Source: Variovorax sp. ZS18.2.2
GTDB taxonomy: Bacteria > Pseudomonadota > Gammaproteobacteria > Burkholderiales > Burkholderiaceae_C
Direction: 5' to 3'
Assembly (NCBI RefSeq): GCF_024701975.1
Contig: NZ_JANLNM010000013.1
Location: forward strand, 62,001-126,000
Length of the DNA stretch: 64,000 nucleotides
Below are positions 29,661 through 38,086 of the stretch, one piece after another; positions within the stretch are counted from its first letter, which is position 1; the number at the start of each line of letters is the position of its first letter. A program made the translations under genes and the position numbers. The notes under the pieces are model-generated. The model did no database searches. It was given only the letters and a program-made list of their open reading frames with translations, and was not told the origin of the DNA.

Positions 29661-30410
29661 TCAGGCGGCGGGGTCGGCCTTGCCGTCGGCCGCCGGTGCT
29701 TCCAGCTGCTGCGCCGCCTGCGGCTTCGACTGCTGGGTCACTTCGCCGGGCTTGCTCCACTTGTAGCGGATGCGTTGCACGGCGGCCTTGTATACCGTGT
29801 CGAGCGGCTTGGCGCCATCGACATTGAGGCCCAGGTCCTGCAGAAGGCCGTCGTGCACACCGAAGATCCAGCCGTGGATGTTGACCTTCTGGCCGCGGCT
29901 CCATGCATCGACCATCACAGTGCTCACGGCCACGTTGACCACCTGTTCGGCCACGTTGAGGTCGCACAGTGCATCGACGCGCGCTTCCTCGGGCAGGCTC
30001 TCGAGCAGGGCGTGGTGGCGGTCGCGCACATCCTGGATGTGGCGGATCCAGTTGTCGGCCAGACCGATGCGCGTACCGCTGAGCGCCGCCTTGACGCCAC
30101 CGCAGCCGTAGTGGCCGACCACCATGATGTGCTCGACCTTCAGGTGCTCGACTGCGTACTGAATCGCCGAGAGCGCATTGAGGTCGGAGTGCACCACGAT
30201 GTTGGCGACGTTGCGGTGCACGAACACCTCACCGGGTTCGAGGCCGGTGATCTGGTTGGCAGGCACGCGGCTGTCGGAGCAGCCGATCCACATGTAGCGC
30301 GGCGTCTGCTGCTTGATCAGGCTGGTAAAGAAGCCGGGCCGGTCGCGTTCCATTTGTGCAGACCAGGCACGGTTGTGGGCGAACAGGTCTTCGAGGTTGT
30401 TGTCGGACAT
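29661..30410 (-). CDS. can: Beta-carbonic anhydrase
   Basis: Interconverts CO2 and bicarbonate. The 249-residue protein has zinc ligands Cys44, His100 and Cys103 (GCSDSRVPANQ, VVGHYGCGGVKAAL) and the Asp46-Arg48 dyad. It is about 30 residues longer than E. coli Can because of an Ala/Pro/Gln-rich C-terminal tail (QQSKPQAAQQLEAPA). Bicarbonate supply suits the biotin carboxylase in the window, though it is a general housekeeping need. It sits 31 bp upstream of aceK on the same strand. Confidence 0.94.
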   Translation of the reverse strand: MSDNNLEDLFAHNRAWSAQMERDRPGFFTSLIKQQTPRYMWIGCSDSRVPANQITGLEPGEVFVHRNVANIVVHSDLNALSAIQYAVEHLKVEHIMVVGHYGCGGVKAALSGTRIGLADNWIRHIQDVRDRHHALLESLPEEARVDALCDLNVAEQVVNVAVSTVMVDAWSRGQKVNIHGWIFGVHDGLLQDLGLNVDGAKPLDTVYKAAVQRIRYKWSKPGEVTQQSKPQAAQQLEAPAADGKADPAA

Positions 30411-30440
30411 AGAGCGTGATTGTCGATGAGTCGTGGCCGG

Positions 30441-30848
30441 TCAGGACGCCCGGGGGGACTTGGCCGCCTTCTTGGCTTTCGCCAGCGTGGCGCGGCCCTT
30501 TTTCTCGTGTGCGCGCACTTCCGCCAGGTTGGCCTGCAGTTCGGCCAACTGCGCCTCGAGCTGGGCACGGTGCGCGCCCAGCACGCCGAGAAACTTCTGC
30601 AGCTGCGGCACGGTGTCCTGCGGGCTGTCGTACATGTCCAGGATGTCCTTGGCCTCCGTGAGGCTCAGGCCCAGGCGCTTGGCGCGCAGGGTGAGCGTGA
30701 GCCGTGCCCGGTCGCGTGCGCTGTACACGCGCTGCAGGCCGGCCCGCTCGGGCGTGAGCAGGCCCATGTCCTCGTAGAAGCGGATCGCCCGCGTCGTGAG
30801 GTCGAACTCCTTCGCGAGCTCGCTGATGGTGAAGGTTGGCGTGGACAT
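30441..30848 (-). CDS. liuR: MerR-family regulator, LiuR-like
   Basis: A 135-residue MerR regulator. The winged-helix begins TFTISELAKEFDLTTRAIRF with the MerR hallmark RFYEDMGLL, then YSARDRARLTLTLRAKRLGL. A coiled-coil dimer region and a Lys/Ala-rich tail follow. The N-terminal half is close to LiuR, the regulator of leucine and branched-chain degradation in many proteobacteria. ATG at 30848. It is divergent from an MBL-fold gene over a perfect palindrome (30945-30964) of the LiuR type. The leucine genes in this window have a different, AraC-type site, so LiuR naming is tentative. Confidence 0.72.
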   Translation of the reverse strand: MSTPTFTISELAKEFDLTTRAIRFYEDMGLLTPERAGLQRVYSARDRARLTLTLRAKRLGLSLTEAKDILDMYDSPQDTVPQLQKFLGVLGAHRAQLEAQLAELQANLAEVRAHEKKGRATLAKAKKAAKSPRAS

Positions 30849-30944
30849 GCGGGATGAAAGAACGTTCCGGAAAACGCCATGAGGGGTGTTATGGGGGCGA
30901 CAGCAGGTTTTTGCCGCGCTCCCTACAATGGTGCCACCCACACA

Positions 30945-30964
30945 TGACGTTTACGTAAACGTCA
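30945..30964. promoter_or_regulatory. Perfect 20-bp palindrome, LiuR-type operator
   Basis: TGACGTTTACGTAAACGTCA reads the same on both strands. It resembles the TTTACGTAAACG core described for LiuR sites. It ends 7 bp before the MBL-hydrolase ATG; a TACAAT -10-like hexamer lies just upstream at 30924-30929. Bound regulator would therefore sit over the start of transcription and the ribosome site of that gene. Confidence 0.7.
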
Positions 30965-30971
30965 ATCTTAC

Positions 30972-32033
30972 ATGAACCTCCTCGAACGCGAACTCCACTA
31001 CACCCTGGGCGACACGTTGCCCGGGCCCGGCGAAGCCCTGGAAGTCGCGCCGGGCGTGCGCTGGATCCGCATGCGGCTGCCCTTTGCGCTGGACCACATC
31101 AACCTCTGGCTGCTGCGCGACACGATCGACGGCGTCGAGGGCTGGACGGTGGTCGACTGCTGCATCTCGCACGACGAAGCGCGCAAGCAATGGGAGCAGA
31201 TCTTCGAGACGCAGTTGGAGGGCCTGCCGATCCTGCGCGTGATCGTCACCCACATGCACCCCGACCACATCGGCCTGGCCGATTGGCTCTGCAAACGCTG
31301 GAATGCGCCCCTCTGGATCAGCGCCACCGACTACCACGTGGCCCGCGTGCTGAGCACTGCCGGCGACACGCTCGCGGGCGGCGATGCGGCGGCGGACTTC
31401 TTCGCTTCGCACGGCATGACCGACCCGGTGGGCATCGCCAAGATCCGCGCGCGCACCAACTACTACGCGAACATGGTGCCCTCGGTGCCCGACCGGTACG
31501 TGCGCATGATGGACGGCGACATCGTGACCATCGGCGGGCGTGACTGGCGCTGCATCAGCGGCTACGGCCATGCACCCGAGCACATCGCGCTGTACTGCGA
31601 CGAACAGAAACTGCTCTTGGGCGGCGACATGATGCTGCCGCGCATCTCGACCAACGTGAGCGTGCATGCGGGCGAGCCCGAGGCCAATTCGCTGCGGCTC
31701 TTCCTGGACAGCATCGACAAGTTCAAGACGCTGCCGGCCGACACGGTGGGCCTGCCCTCGCACGGCAAGCCGTTCACCGGCATTCATCGCCGCGTCGACC
31801 AGCTGCAGGAGCATCACCGCGACCGGCTGGCAGAGTTGCTCGAAGCCTGCACGGCGCGCGCGCTCACGGCGGCCGAGGGCCTGCCGATCCTCTTCAAGCG
31901 CGAACTCGACCTGCACCAGATCACCTTCGCGATGGGCGAGACGGTGGCGCACCTGCACCTCCTGTGGTTCTCGGGTCAGGTCAAGCGGGAGCTGGGCAAG
32001 GACGGCGTCTACCGCTTCGGCCCTCGAAGCTAG
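30972..32033 (+). CDS. MBL-fold metallo-hydrolase
   Basis: A 353-residue metallo-beta-lactamase-fold hydrolase. The zinc motif HxHxDH is THMHPDHIGL (His94, His96, Asp98, His99); further ligands are in SGYGHAPEHIALYC and LGGDMMLP. A C-terminal extension of about 90 residues (FTGIHRRVDQLQEHH, RELDLHQITFAMGETVAHL) resembles the LACTB2-like winged tail. Such enzymes cleave thioesters or phosphodiesters. The ATG at 30972 has no clear Shine-Dalgarno and lies 7 bp from the LiuR-type palindrome, whose control suggests a CoA-thioester substrate. It begins a run with the LRR-kinase and pseudouridine synthase genes. Confidence 0.87.
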   Translation: MNLLERELHYTLGDTLPGPGEALEVAPGVRWIRMRLPFALDHINLWLLRDTIDGVEGWTVVDCCISHDEARKQWEQIFETQLEGLPILRVIVTHMHPDHIGLADWLCKRWNAPLWISATDYHVARVLSTAGDTLAGGDAAADFFASHGMTDPVGIAKIRARTNYYANMVPSVPDRYVRMMDGDIVTIGGRDWRCISGYGHAPEHIALYCDEQKLLLGGDMMLPRISTNVSVHAGEPEANSLRLFLDSIDKFKTLPADTVGLPSHGKPFTGIHRRVDQLQEHHRDRLAELLEACTARALTAAEGLPILFKRELDLHQITFAMGETVAHLHLLWFSGQVKRELGKDGVYRFGPRS

Positions 32034-32050
32034 GGATTTAGACTCGGCGG

Positions 32051-33358
32051 ATGGACACACTGGCCGAGCTGCGCGCGGGTCGGCTGGCAGGCGCCACCAG
32101 GCTCGATCTCTCGTGCGGACTCACCGAGTTCCCGCGCGAGATCTTCGACCTTGCCGATTCGCTCGAAACACTGAATCTCTCCGGGAATGCGCTCGATGCG
32201 CTGCCCGATGACCTGGGTCGCCTGCACAAGCTGCGGGTGCTGTTCTGCTCCGACAACCGATTCACGACGCTGCCCGAATCCATCGGCGCATGCCATGGCA
32301 TCGACATCGTCGGCTTCAAGGCCAACCGCATCGCGCGCGTGCCGGCCTCTTCACTGCCTGCCTCGCTGCGCTGGCTGATCCTCACGGACAACCAGATCGG
32401 GGAGCTCCCCGACACGCTCGGTCACTGCACGCGGATGCAAAAGCTGATGCTGGCGGGCAATCGGCTGAGTCGGCTGCCCGATTCGATGGCTGCGCTGCAG
32501 CGGCTCGAGCTGCTGCGCATCTCCGCGAACCGCTTCGAGGCGCTGCCTGAATGGCTGCTCTCCTTGCCACGCCTCTCGTGGCTTGCGGCCGCTGGCAATC
32601 CGTTCGATACGCAGGCCGAAGACGCGGCCATCACGGCGCAATCGGTGCCGCATGTCGATTGGCGCGATCTCACGCTCGGCAAGAAGCTCGGTGAAGGCGC
32701 ATCAGGCTTGATCCATCAGGCCACGCTGGGGCCATCGCAGCAGGACGTCGCGGTCAAGCTATTCAAAGGCGCGGTCACCAGCGACGGTTGGCCGCACAGC
32801 GAGATGGCCGCCTGCATCGCGGCGGGCATGCACCCCACGCTGATCGCCGCGCAGAGCCGGATCGATGGCCACCCCGATGGCACAGAGGGCCTCGTGATGC
32901 CGCTGGTGCCGCCCTCCTTCCGCACGCTGGCGGGGCCACCGAGCCTCGCTTCGTGCACACGCGACATCTATGCGGACGATGCGCAATGGACGGCCGATGT
33001 CGCGCTGCGTATCGCAAGCGACATCGCCTCAGCCATGCAGCACCTGCACGCACGCGGCATCCTCCACGGCGATCTCTACGCGCACAACATTCTGTGGAAT
33101 GCGCAGGGCGGCGGCCGGCTCGGCGACTTCGGCGCGGGGTGGATGACCGGATCGCTCGATGCCCACGAAGCCACGGCCCTGCAGCGCCTGGAAATGCGTG
33201 CCTTCGGCTGCCTGCTCGAAGAGCTGCTCGACCGCTGCAGCGATGGGCAGCCCGCCGCCATGTCCGCGCTGAAGGATCGCTGCATGCATTCCGACGTCGC
33301 CGCGCGCCCGTCGTTCGACGAGGCGCTGCGCGTGCTGCAACAGGAAGCCGCATCGTGA
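32051..33358 (+). CDS. Leucine-rich-repeat protein kinase
   Basis: A 435-residue fusion. Residues 1 to about 190 form seven or so LRRs (e.g. LETLNLSGNALDALP, LRWLILTDNQIGELP, MQKLMLAGNRLSRLP). Residues 208-430 are a eukaryotic-type kinase: glycine loop GEGASG 214-219, VAVK Lys236, Glu251, catalytic loop HGDLYAHN 339-346 (Asp341, Asn346) and DFG 359-361. HRD is HGD and the usual loop Lys is Tyr, as in a bacterial LRR-kinase subgroup; activity remains plausible. No signal peptide or membrane segment, so cytoplasmic. It starts 17 bp after the MBL gene and overlaps the pseudouridine synthase. Confidence 0.87.
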   Translation: MDTLAELRAGRLAGATRLDLSCGLTEFPREIFDLADSLETLNLSGNALDALPDDLGRLHKLRVLFCSDNRFTTLPESIGACHGIDIVGFKANRIARVPASSLPASLRWLILTDNQIGELPDTLGHCTRMQKLMLAGNRLSRLPDSMAALQRLELLRISANRFEALPEWLLSLPRLSWLAAAGNPFDTQAEDAAITAQSVPHVDWRDLTLGKKLGEGASGLIHQATLGPSQQDVAVKLFKGAVTSDGWPHSEMAACIAAGMHPTLIAAQSRIDGHPDGTEGLVMPLVPPSFRTLAGPPSLASCTRDIYADDAQWTADVALRIASDIASAMQHLHARGILHGDLYAHNILWNAQGGGRLGDFGAGWMTGSLDAHEATALQRLEMRAFGCLLEELLDRCSDGQPAAMSALKDRCMHSDVAARPSFDEALRVLQQEAAS

Positions 33359-34272
33359 GCCGCCCCCGCCAGACGCCGCCGCTGCCCACGCGCGACGGCG
33401 TCGGCCCGAGTTGCGTCGGCCTGCCGTACGGGCCCTGGCCCACAATCGCCGAGTTCCTGATCGAGCGCTTTCCGGCGATCACGCGCGACGCATGGCTGGA
33501 ACGCATCGTGGCCGGCGACGTGATCGACGAGCACCGCATGCCCGTCACCCTCGAGCGCCGCTACGAGTCGCCGCTGCGCGTTTATTACTACCGCACACTC
33601 GACGACGAAGTACACATCCCCTTCGAGGAGCAGGTGCTGTTCCAGGACGACGAGCTTGTCGTGGCCGACAAGCCCCCGTTCCTCCCCGTCACGCCGACCG
33701 GCAAGTATCTGCAGGAAAGCCTGCTCGTGCGACTCAAGCGCAAGCTGAACATCGACGACCTCGTGCCGCTGCACCGCATCGACCGAAGCACTTCGGGCCT
33801 CGTGCTGTTCTCGGTGCGCCACGAAACGCGCGGTGCCTACCAGCAGATGTTTCCGGAGCGCCGCATCGCCAAGCACTACGAGGCGGTGGTGCCGTGGCAG
33901 GAGGGCGCCTCGTCGGTGCCCGACATCTACCGCAGCCGCCTCGTCGACGACGAGCACTTCATGCGCATGCGCGAAGAGCCGGGCGAGCCCAACTCCGAGA
34001 CGCGCATCGAGGTGCAAGAGGTGCGCGGCCATCGCGCGCTGCTGCGGCTCTCGCCCGTCACCGGCCGCAAACACCAGCTGCGCGTGCATTGCCTCGCGCT
34101 CGGCATGCCGATCGAGAACGACCCGATCTACCCCGTGCTGCTGCCCGAAAACACCGACGATTTCGACAAGCCGCTTCAGCTGCTGGCCAAGTCGGTCGCC
34201 TTCCAGGACCCGGTCACCGGCAACCTGCGCAGCTTCACCAGCCCCCGGAGCCTGTCGCTGGCACCAAGGTGA
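33355..34272 (+). CDS. RluA-family pseudouridine synthase
   Basis: A 305-residue RNA pseudouridine synthase. The catalytic Asp lies in PLHRIDRSTSGLVLFS; other conserved parts are EQVLFQDDELVVADKPPFLPV and the C-terminal SPVTGRKHQLRVHCLALGMPI. An N-terminal region (IAEFLIERFPAITRDAWLERI) resembles an S4-like domain. The GTG start at 33355 overlaps the LRR-kinase stop (GTGA), showing tight coupling. An unusual P-x-L-P-T-R-D-G opening is common to this beta-proteobacterial group. Target RNA (tRNA or 23S) is unknown. Confidence 0.88.
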   Translation: MSRPRQTPPLPTRDGVGPSCVGLPYGPWPTIAEFLIERFPAITRDAWLERIVAGDVIDEHRMPVTLERRYESPLRVYYYRTLDDEVHIPFEEQVLFQDDELVVADKPPFLPVTPTGKYLQESLLVRLKRKLNIDDLVPLHRIDRSTSGLVLFSVRHETRGAYQQMFPERRIAKHYEAVVPWQEGASSVPDIYRSRLVDDEHFMRMREEPGEPNSETRIEVQEVRGHRALLRLSPVTGRKHQLRVHCLALGMPIENDPIYPVLLPENTDDFDKPLQLLAKSVAFQDPVTGNLRSFTSPRSLSLAPR

Positions 34273-34341
34273 CGCGGCGCGGGCACGCTCCGCACTAAGC
34301 TCGTTTCCTGAAGTTCTTTCAATTCAGGAGACACCCGCACC

Positions 34342-35112
34342 ATGGACACCACCCAACTCTTCTCACTGAAGGGCCGCACCGCCTTGATCACCGGCGGCTC
34401 GCGCGGCATCGGCCGCATGATCGCCGAGGGCTTTCTGGCCCAGGGCGCGCGCGTGTACATCTCGGCGCGCAAGGCCGCCGCCTGCGACCAGACCGCCAAG
34501 GAGCTCTCGGCCTTCGGCCACTGCGTCTCGCTGCCGGCGGATGTGTCCACGGTCGAAGGTGCGCAGGCGCTGGTCGATGCCTATGCGAAGCATGAAGGCT
34601 CGCTCGACATCCTCGTCAACAACGCCGGTGCCGCCTGGGGCGCGCCGTACGCCGAGTTCCCCGAGAGCGGCTGGGACAAGGTGGTCGACCTGAACCTGAA
34701 GACGCCCTTCTTCCTGACCCAGGCCCTCACGCCGATGCTCAAGAAGGCCGCGACCGATCACCTCTCGAAGGTGATCAACATCGCCTCGATCGACGGCATT
34801 TCGGTGAACCCGCAGGAAACGTATTCGTATGCGGCCAGCAAGGCCGGCCTGATTCAGCTCACGCGCCGCATGGCGCTGCGCCTTGCGCAAGACCGCATCG
34901 TGGTGAGCGCGATCGCACCGGGCGCGTTCGCCTCCGACATGAACAAGGATGCGCGCGACCACGGCGACGAGGTCAAGGGCCGCATTCCCGCAGGCCGCAT
35001 CGGCACGCCGGAAGACATGGCCGGCGCCGCGATCTACCTCGCCTCGCGCGCGGGCGACTACGTGATGGGCTCCACGCTCGTCGTCGACGGCGGCGTGACG
35101 CACGCACGCTGA
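34342..35112 (+). CDS. SDR-family oxidoreductase
   Basis: A 256-residue short-chain dehydrogenase similar to RhlG and 3-oxoacyl-ACP reductases. The NADP-binding motif is ITGGSRGIGRM (residues 16-26), then NNAGAAWG. The catalytic Ser is in INIASIDGIS and the Tyr-x3-Lys in YSYAASKAG. The C-terminus IYLASRAGDYVMGSTLVVDGG is typical. AGGAGA precedes the ATG by about 10 bp. It is a single gene, ended by the hairpin repeat at 35139. Substrate not known; a 3-oxoacyl or sugar-like ketone is likely. Confidence 0.88.
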   Translation: MDTTQLFSLKGRTALITGGSRGIGRMIAEGFLAQGARVYISARKAAACDQTAKELSAFGHCVSLPADVSTVEGAQALVDAYAKHEGSLDILVNNAGAAWGAPYAEFPESGWDKVVDLNLKTPFFLTQALTPMLKKAATDHLSKVINIASIDGISVNPQETYSYAASKAGLIQLTRRMALRLAQDRIVVSAIAPGAFASDMNKDARDHGDEVKGRIPAGRIGTPEDMAGAAIYLASRAGDYVMGSTLVVDGGVTHAR

Positions 35113-35138
35113 GCGCCTGAAGCTTGCGGAAATAAAAA

Positions 35139-35200
35139 GCCGTTCGGGCTGAGCCTGTCGAAGCGCCGCGCGAGGCTTCGACAAGTTCAGCCCGAACGGC
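35139..35200. terminator. Dispersed hairpin repeat between convergent genes
   Basis: GCCGTTCGGGCTGA...GTCGAAGC (from 35139) is mirrored by GCTTCGAC...TCAGCCCGAACGGC (to 35200), giving a stem of about 26 bp with one small mismatch around an 8-bp loop. This sequence is a familiar dispersed repeat of Comamonadaceae genomes. It lies between the convergent SDR and dehydratase genes, so it can serve as a bidirectional terminator. Confidence 0.75.
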
Positions 35201-35216
35201 CGTGGCTCTTGCGGGG

Positions 35217-37070
35217 TCAGTGGTTGTCGCGCGGCACGCCGAAGGTGGCGTGGATCTTCTGGTACTTGATCGCCGGCTTGAGCACCATGCCCTCGGAAAG
35301 CTCATCGACCACCGCGCGCTGGATCTCCTGCCACGGCGTCTGGCTCGGCGGGTATGCATAACCACCGGCGGCCTCGAGCTTCTGGCGGCGCTGGGCCAGC
35401 TCTTCGTCGGACACCAGCATGTTGGCCGTGCGCTTCTTCAGGTCGATGCGTACGCGGTCGCCGGTCTTCAGCAATGCCAGTGCGCCGCCCGTCGCAGCCT
35501 CGGGCGAAGCATTCAGGATCGATGGCGAGCCTGACGTACCCGACTGCCGCCCATCGCCGATGCAAGGCAGCGCGGTGACGCCCTTCTTCAGCAAATAGGC
35601 CGGTGCGCGCATGTTCACGACCTCGGCCGCGCCGGGGTAGCCGACCGGCCCGACGCCGCGCATGAACAGGATGCTGTGCGCATCGATCTTCATCTTCGGG
35701 TCGTCGATGCGGCGGTGGTAGTCCTCGGGGCCGTCGAACACGACGGCCGTGCCTTCGAAGGCCATCGGGTCGGCGGGGTTCTCCAGGTAGCGGTTGTGGA
35801 ACTCGGGCGTGATCACGCTGGTCTTCATGATCGCGGAGTCGAACAGGTTGCCGCTGAAATCGAGGAAGCCGGCGTTCTTCATCATCGGCTTGGCGTACGG
35901 GAAGATCACCTTCCGGTCTTCGGTGAAGCGGCCTTCGCAGTTCTCGATGATCGTCTTGCCGTTGACGGTGAGCGCGGGCTGGATCTTGCCCTTGGCGATC
36001 AGCTCGGCCACCACCGCCGGCACGCCGCCTGCGCGGTAATAGTCCTCGCCGAGGTACTCGCCTGCGGGCTGCAGGTTGACCAGCAGCGGGATCTTGTAGC
36101 CGTGCTTCTCCCAGTCGCCGGTGGTCAGCGGCACGCCTATGTGGCGCGCGATGGCGTTCAGGTGAATGGGCGCATTGGTCGAGCCGCCGATGGCCGAGTT
36201 CACGACGATCGCGTTCTCGAAGGCGGCGCGCGTCAGGATGTCCGAGGGCTTGAGGTTCTCGCGCACCATCTCGACGATGCGCTTGCCGGTCATGTAGGCC
36301 ATCTCCTGGCGGTCGCGGTAAGGCGCGGGAATGGCGGCGCTGCCGGGCAGCGTCATGCCGAGCGCCTCGGCCAGCGAGTTCATCGTGGAGGCCGTGCCCA
36401 TGGTGTTGCAGTGGCCGGTCGATGGCGCCGAAGACGCCACGAGCTTCAGGAAGCCGGTCTCGTCGATCTCGCCCGCGGCCAGCAGCTCGCGCGCCTTCCA
36501 GACGATGGTGCCCGAGCCCGTGCGCTCGCCCTTGTACCAGCCGTTGAGCATCGGCCCGGAGTTGAGCGCAATGGCCGGGATGTCGACCGTGGCGGCAGCC
36601 ATCAGCTGCGCCGGCGTGGTCTTGTCGCAGCCGGTGGTCAGCACGACGCCGTCGAGCGGGTAGCCATAAAGAATTTCGACCAGCGAGAGGTACTGCAGGT
36701 TGCGGTCCAGCGATGCGGTCGGGCGCTTGCAGGTCTCCTGGATCGGATGGATCGGAAACTCGAACGCGATGCCGCCCGCATCGCGGATGCCCTCGCGCAC
36801 GCGCTCGGCCAGCACCAGGTGGTGGCGGTTGCAGGGCGCGATGTCGGAGCCCGTCTGTGCGATGCCGATGATCGGGCGGCCCGATTGCAGCTCATCGAGG
36901 CCGAGTCCGAAGTTCATGGTGCGCTCGATGTAGAGCGCCGTCATGTCGGTGTTGGCCGGGTTGTTGAACCACTCCTGCGAGCGCAGCTTGAGCGCACCCG
37001 AGGTTTTCTTCGAGGCGTTGCTCTTCGACTTGGTTGTGGACGTAGGCGTGGGGCTTTTCTTCTTGCTCAT
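35217..37070 (-). CDS. IlvD/Edd-family dehydratase (sugar-acid dehydratase)
   Basis: A 617-residue dehydratase similar to L-arabinonate/D-xylonate dehydratases. Iron-sulfur Cys appear in SDIAPCNRHHL, LTTGCDKTTPAQLM and STGHCNTMGTASTMN. Further blocks are GGSTNAPIHLNAIARHIG and the C-terminal GDGRQSGTSGSPSILNASPE. A Ser/Thr/Lys-rich leader (TPTSTTKSKSNASKKTSGA) precedes the fold. ATG at 37070 overlaps the DenD-like stop by 1 bp (TGATG). Together with DenD, GntR and the facing ABC importer it would dehydrate an imported aldonic acid to a 2-keto-3-deoxy acid. Amino-acid IlvD is less likely. Substrate inferred. Confidence 0.88.
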   Translation of the reverse strand: MSKKKSPTPTSTTKSKSNASKKTSGALKLRSQEWFNNPANTDMTALYIERTMNFGLGLDELQSGRPIIGIAQTGSDIAPCNRHHLVLAERVREGIRDAGGIAFEFPIHPIQETCKRPTASLDRNLQYLSLVEILYGYPLDGVVLTTGCDKTTPAQLMAAATVDIPAIALNSGPMLNGWYKGERTGSGTIVWKARELLAAGEIDETGFLKLVASSAPSTGHCNTMGTASTMNSLAEALGMTLPGSAAIPAPYRDRQEMAYMTGKRIVEMVRENLKPSDILTRAAFENAIVVNSAIGGSTNAPIHLNAIARHIGVPLTTGDWEKHGYKIPLLVNLQPAGEYLGEDYYRAGGVPAVVAELIAKGKIQPALTVNGKTIIENCEGRFTEDRKVIFPYAKPMMKNAGFLDFSGNLFDSAIMKTSVITPEFHNRYLENPADPMAFEGTAVVFDGPEDYHRRIDDPKMKIDAHSILFMRGVGPVGYPGAAEVVNMRAPAYLLKKGVTALPCIGDGRQSGTSGSPSILNASPEAATGGALALLKTGDRVRIDLKKRTANMLVSDEELAQRRQKLEAAGGYAYPPSQTPWQEIQRAVVDELSEGMVLKPAIKYQKIHATFGVPRDNH

Positions 37071-38086
37071 CAGGACATTCCCTTCAAGGTTTCTGCCGCA
37101 TTCGGAAGCGCGGCGCAATCGGCGATGTATTGGCGAATGATGTCTGCGAAATTCTCGTGCGGATGCAGGCCGAGCCGCGCGGCACGCTCGGCCGTGGCGC
37201 CGGCGGGCCAGTTGGCCACGATGCCGGCGATGCGCTCGTCGCGCTCGAAGCGCACCAGCGCGCGCACCTTCGGGCCGGCCACTTCCTCGAGCGCATCGAG
37301 CATGTCGCTCACGCGCACGTTGAGCGCCGGCAGGTTGAGCGCGGCGCGCCCGCCGAAGGCCTCGCGGCTGGCTTCGTAGACGGCGATGAGGCCGTCGACC
37401 GTGCGCGCCGGCGAGGTCATCGGATGCGATACGTCGGGCGACACCGGGCAGACCGATTCCACGCCCGCCAGCGGCTCGCGGATGATGCCGCTGAAGAACG
37501 ACGAGGCGGCGCCGTTCGGGCGGCCCGGCCGCACGGTGACGGTCATCAGCCGCGCGGCGCGGCCGTCGATGTAGCCCTTGCGCGTGTAGTCGGAGATGAG
37601 GTGCTCGCAGACCAGCTTCTGCGTGCCGTAGGAGGTCTGCGGCAGCGGCAGCGTGTCGTCGGCCACCAGCTTGGGCAGCGGCACCGAGGGGTCGAGCCCG
37701 AACACCGCGACCGAGCTGGAGAACACCAACCTCGCCACCTTGCCGCCCGCGCCGACGTTGGCTCGCAGCGCATCGAGCAGCGCGCGCGTGCTGTCGAGGT
37801 TGGAGCGCAGGCCGAGTTCGAAGTCGGCCTCGCATTCGCCCGACACGGCCGAGGCGAGATGGAACACGCCGTCGAAGGCTTCCGTCCTCAGCGCCTCGGT
37901 CTGCGCGAGCAGCGGGCCGGTGCGGGCCTCGACGCGCGCATCGGCCAGCAGGTCGACCGGCGGCGGCGCGATGTCGGTCAGCACGAGCCGCTCGATGCGC
38001 TGGCCGGCCAGCGTGCCGCGCGCGAGCAGCGCACGCGCAAGTCGGGAGCCGACGAAGCCGCCGCCTCCGGTGATCAACAGTTTCAT
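37070..38086 (-). CDS. denD: NAD-dependent epimerase/dehydrogenase, D-erythronate dehydrogenase-like
   Basis: A 338-residue extended SDR resembling DenD. The NAD motif is ITGGGGFVGSRL (residues 5-16). The active site is FSSSVAVFG with Tyr-x3-Lys in SYGTQKLVCEHL. The stretch TVTVRPGRPNGAASSFFSGI is highly characteristic of DenD. ATG at 38086. The gene overlaps both neighbours by a few bases (GntR ATGA; dehydratase TGATG), so the three form a coupled operon. The known DenD reaction oxidises D-erythronate; a related sugar or sugar acid could be used here. Confidence 0.82.
   Translation of the reverse strand: MKLLITGGGGFVGSRLARALLARGTLAGQRIERLVLTDIAPPPVDLLADARVEARTGPLLAQTEALRTEAFDGVFHLASAVSGECEADFELGLRSNLDSTRALLDALRANVGAGGKVARLVFSSSVAVFGLDPSVPLPKLVADDTLPLPQTSYGTQKLVCEHLISDYTRKGYIDGRAARLMTVTVRPGRPNGAASSFFSGIIREPLAGVESVCPVSPDVSHPMTSPARTVDGLIAVYEASREAFGGRAALNLPALNVRVSDMLDALEEVAGPKVRALVRFERDERIAGIVANWPAGATAERAARLGLHPHENFADIIRQYIADCAALPNAAETLKGMS

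Noticed and set aside
30441..30848. LiuR-like gene as the regulator of the ivd operon in this window
   Set aside because: No TTTACGTAAACG-type site was noticed before ivd or mvaB, whereas both carry an AraC-type repeat pair beside an AraC gene.
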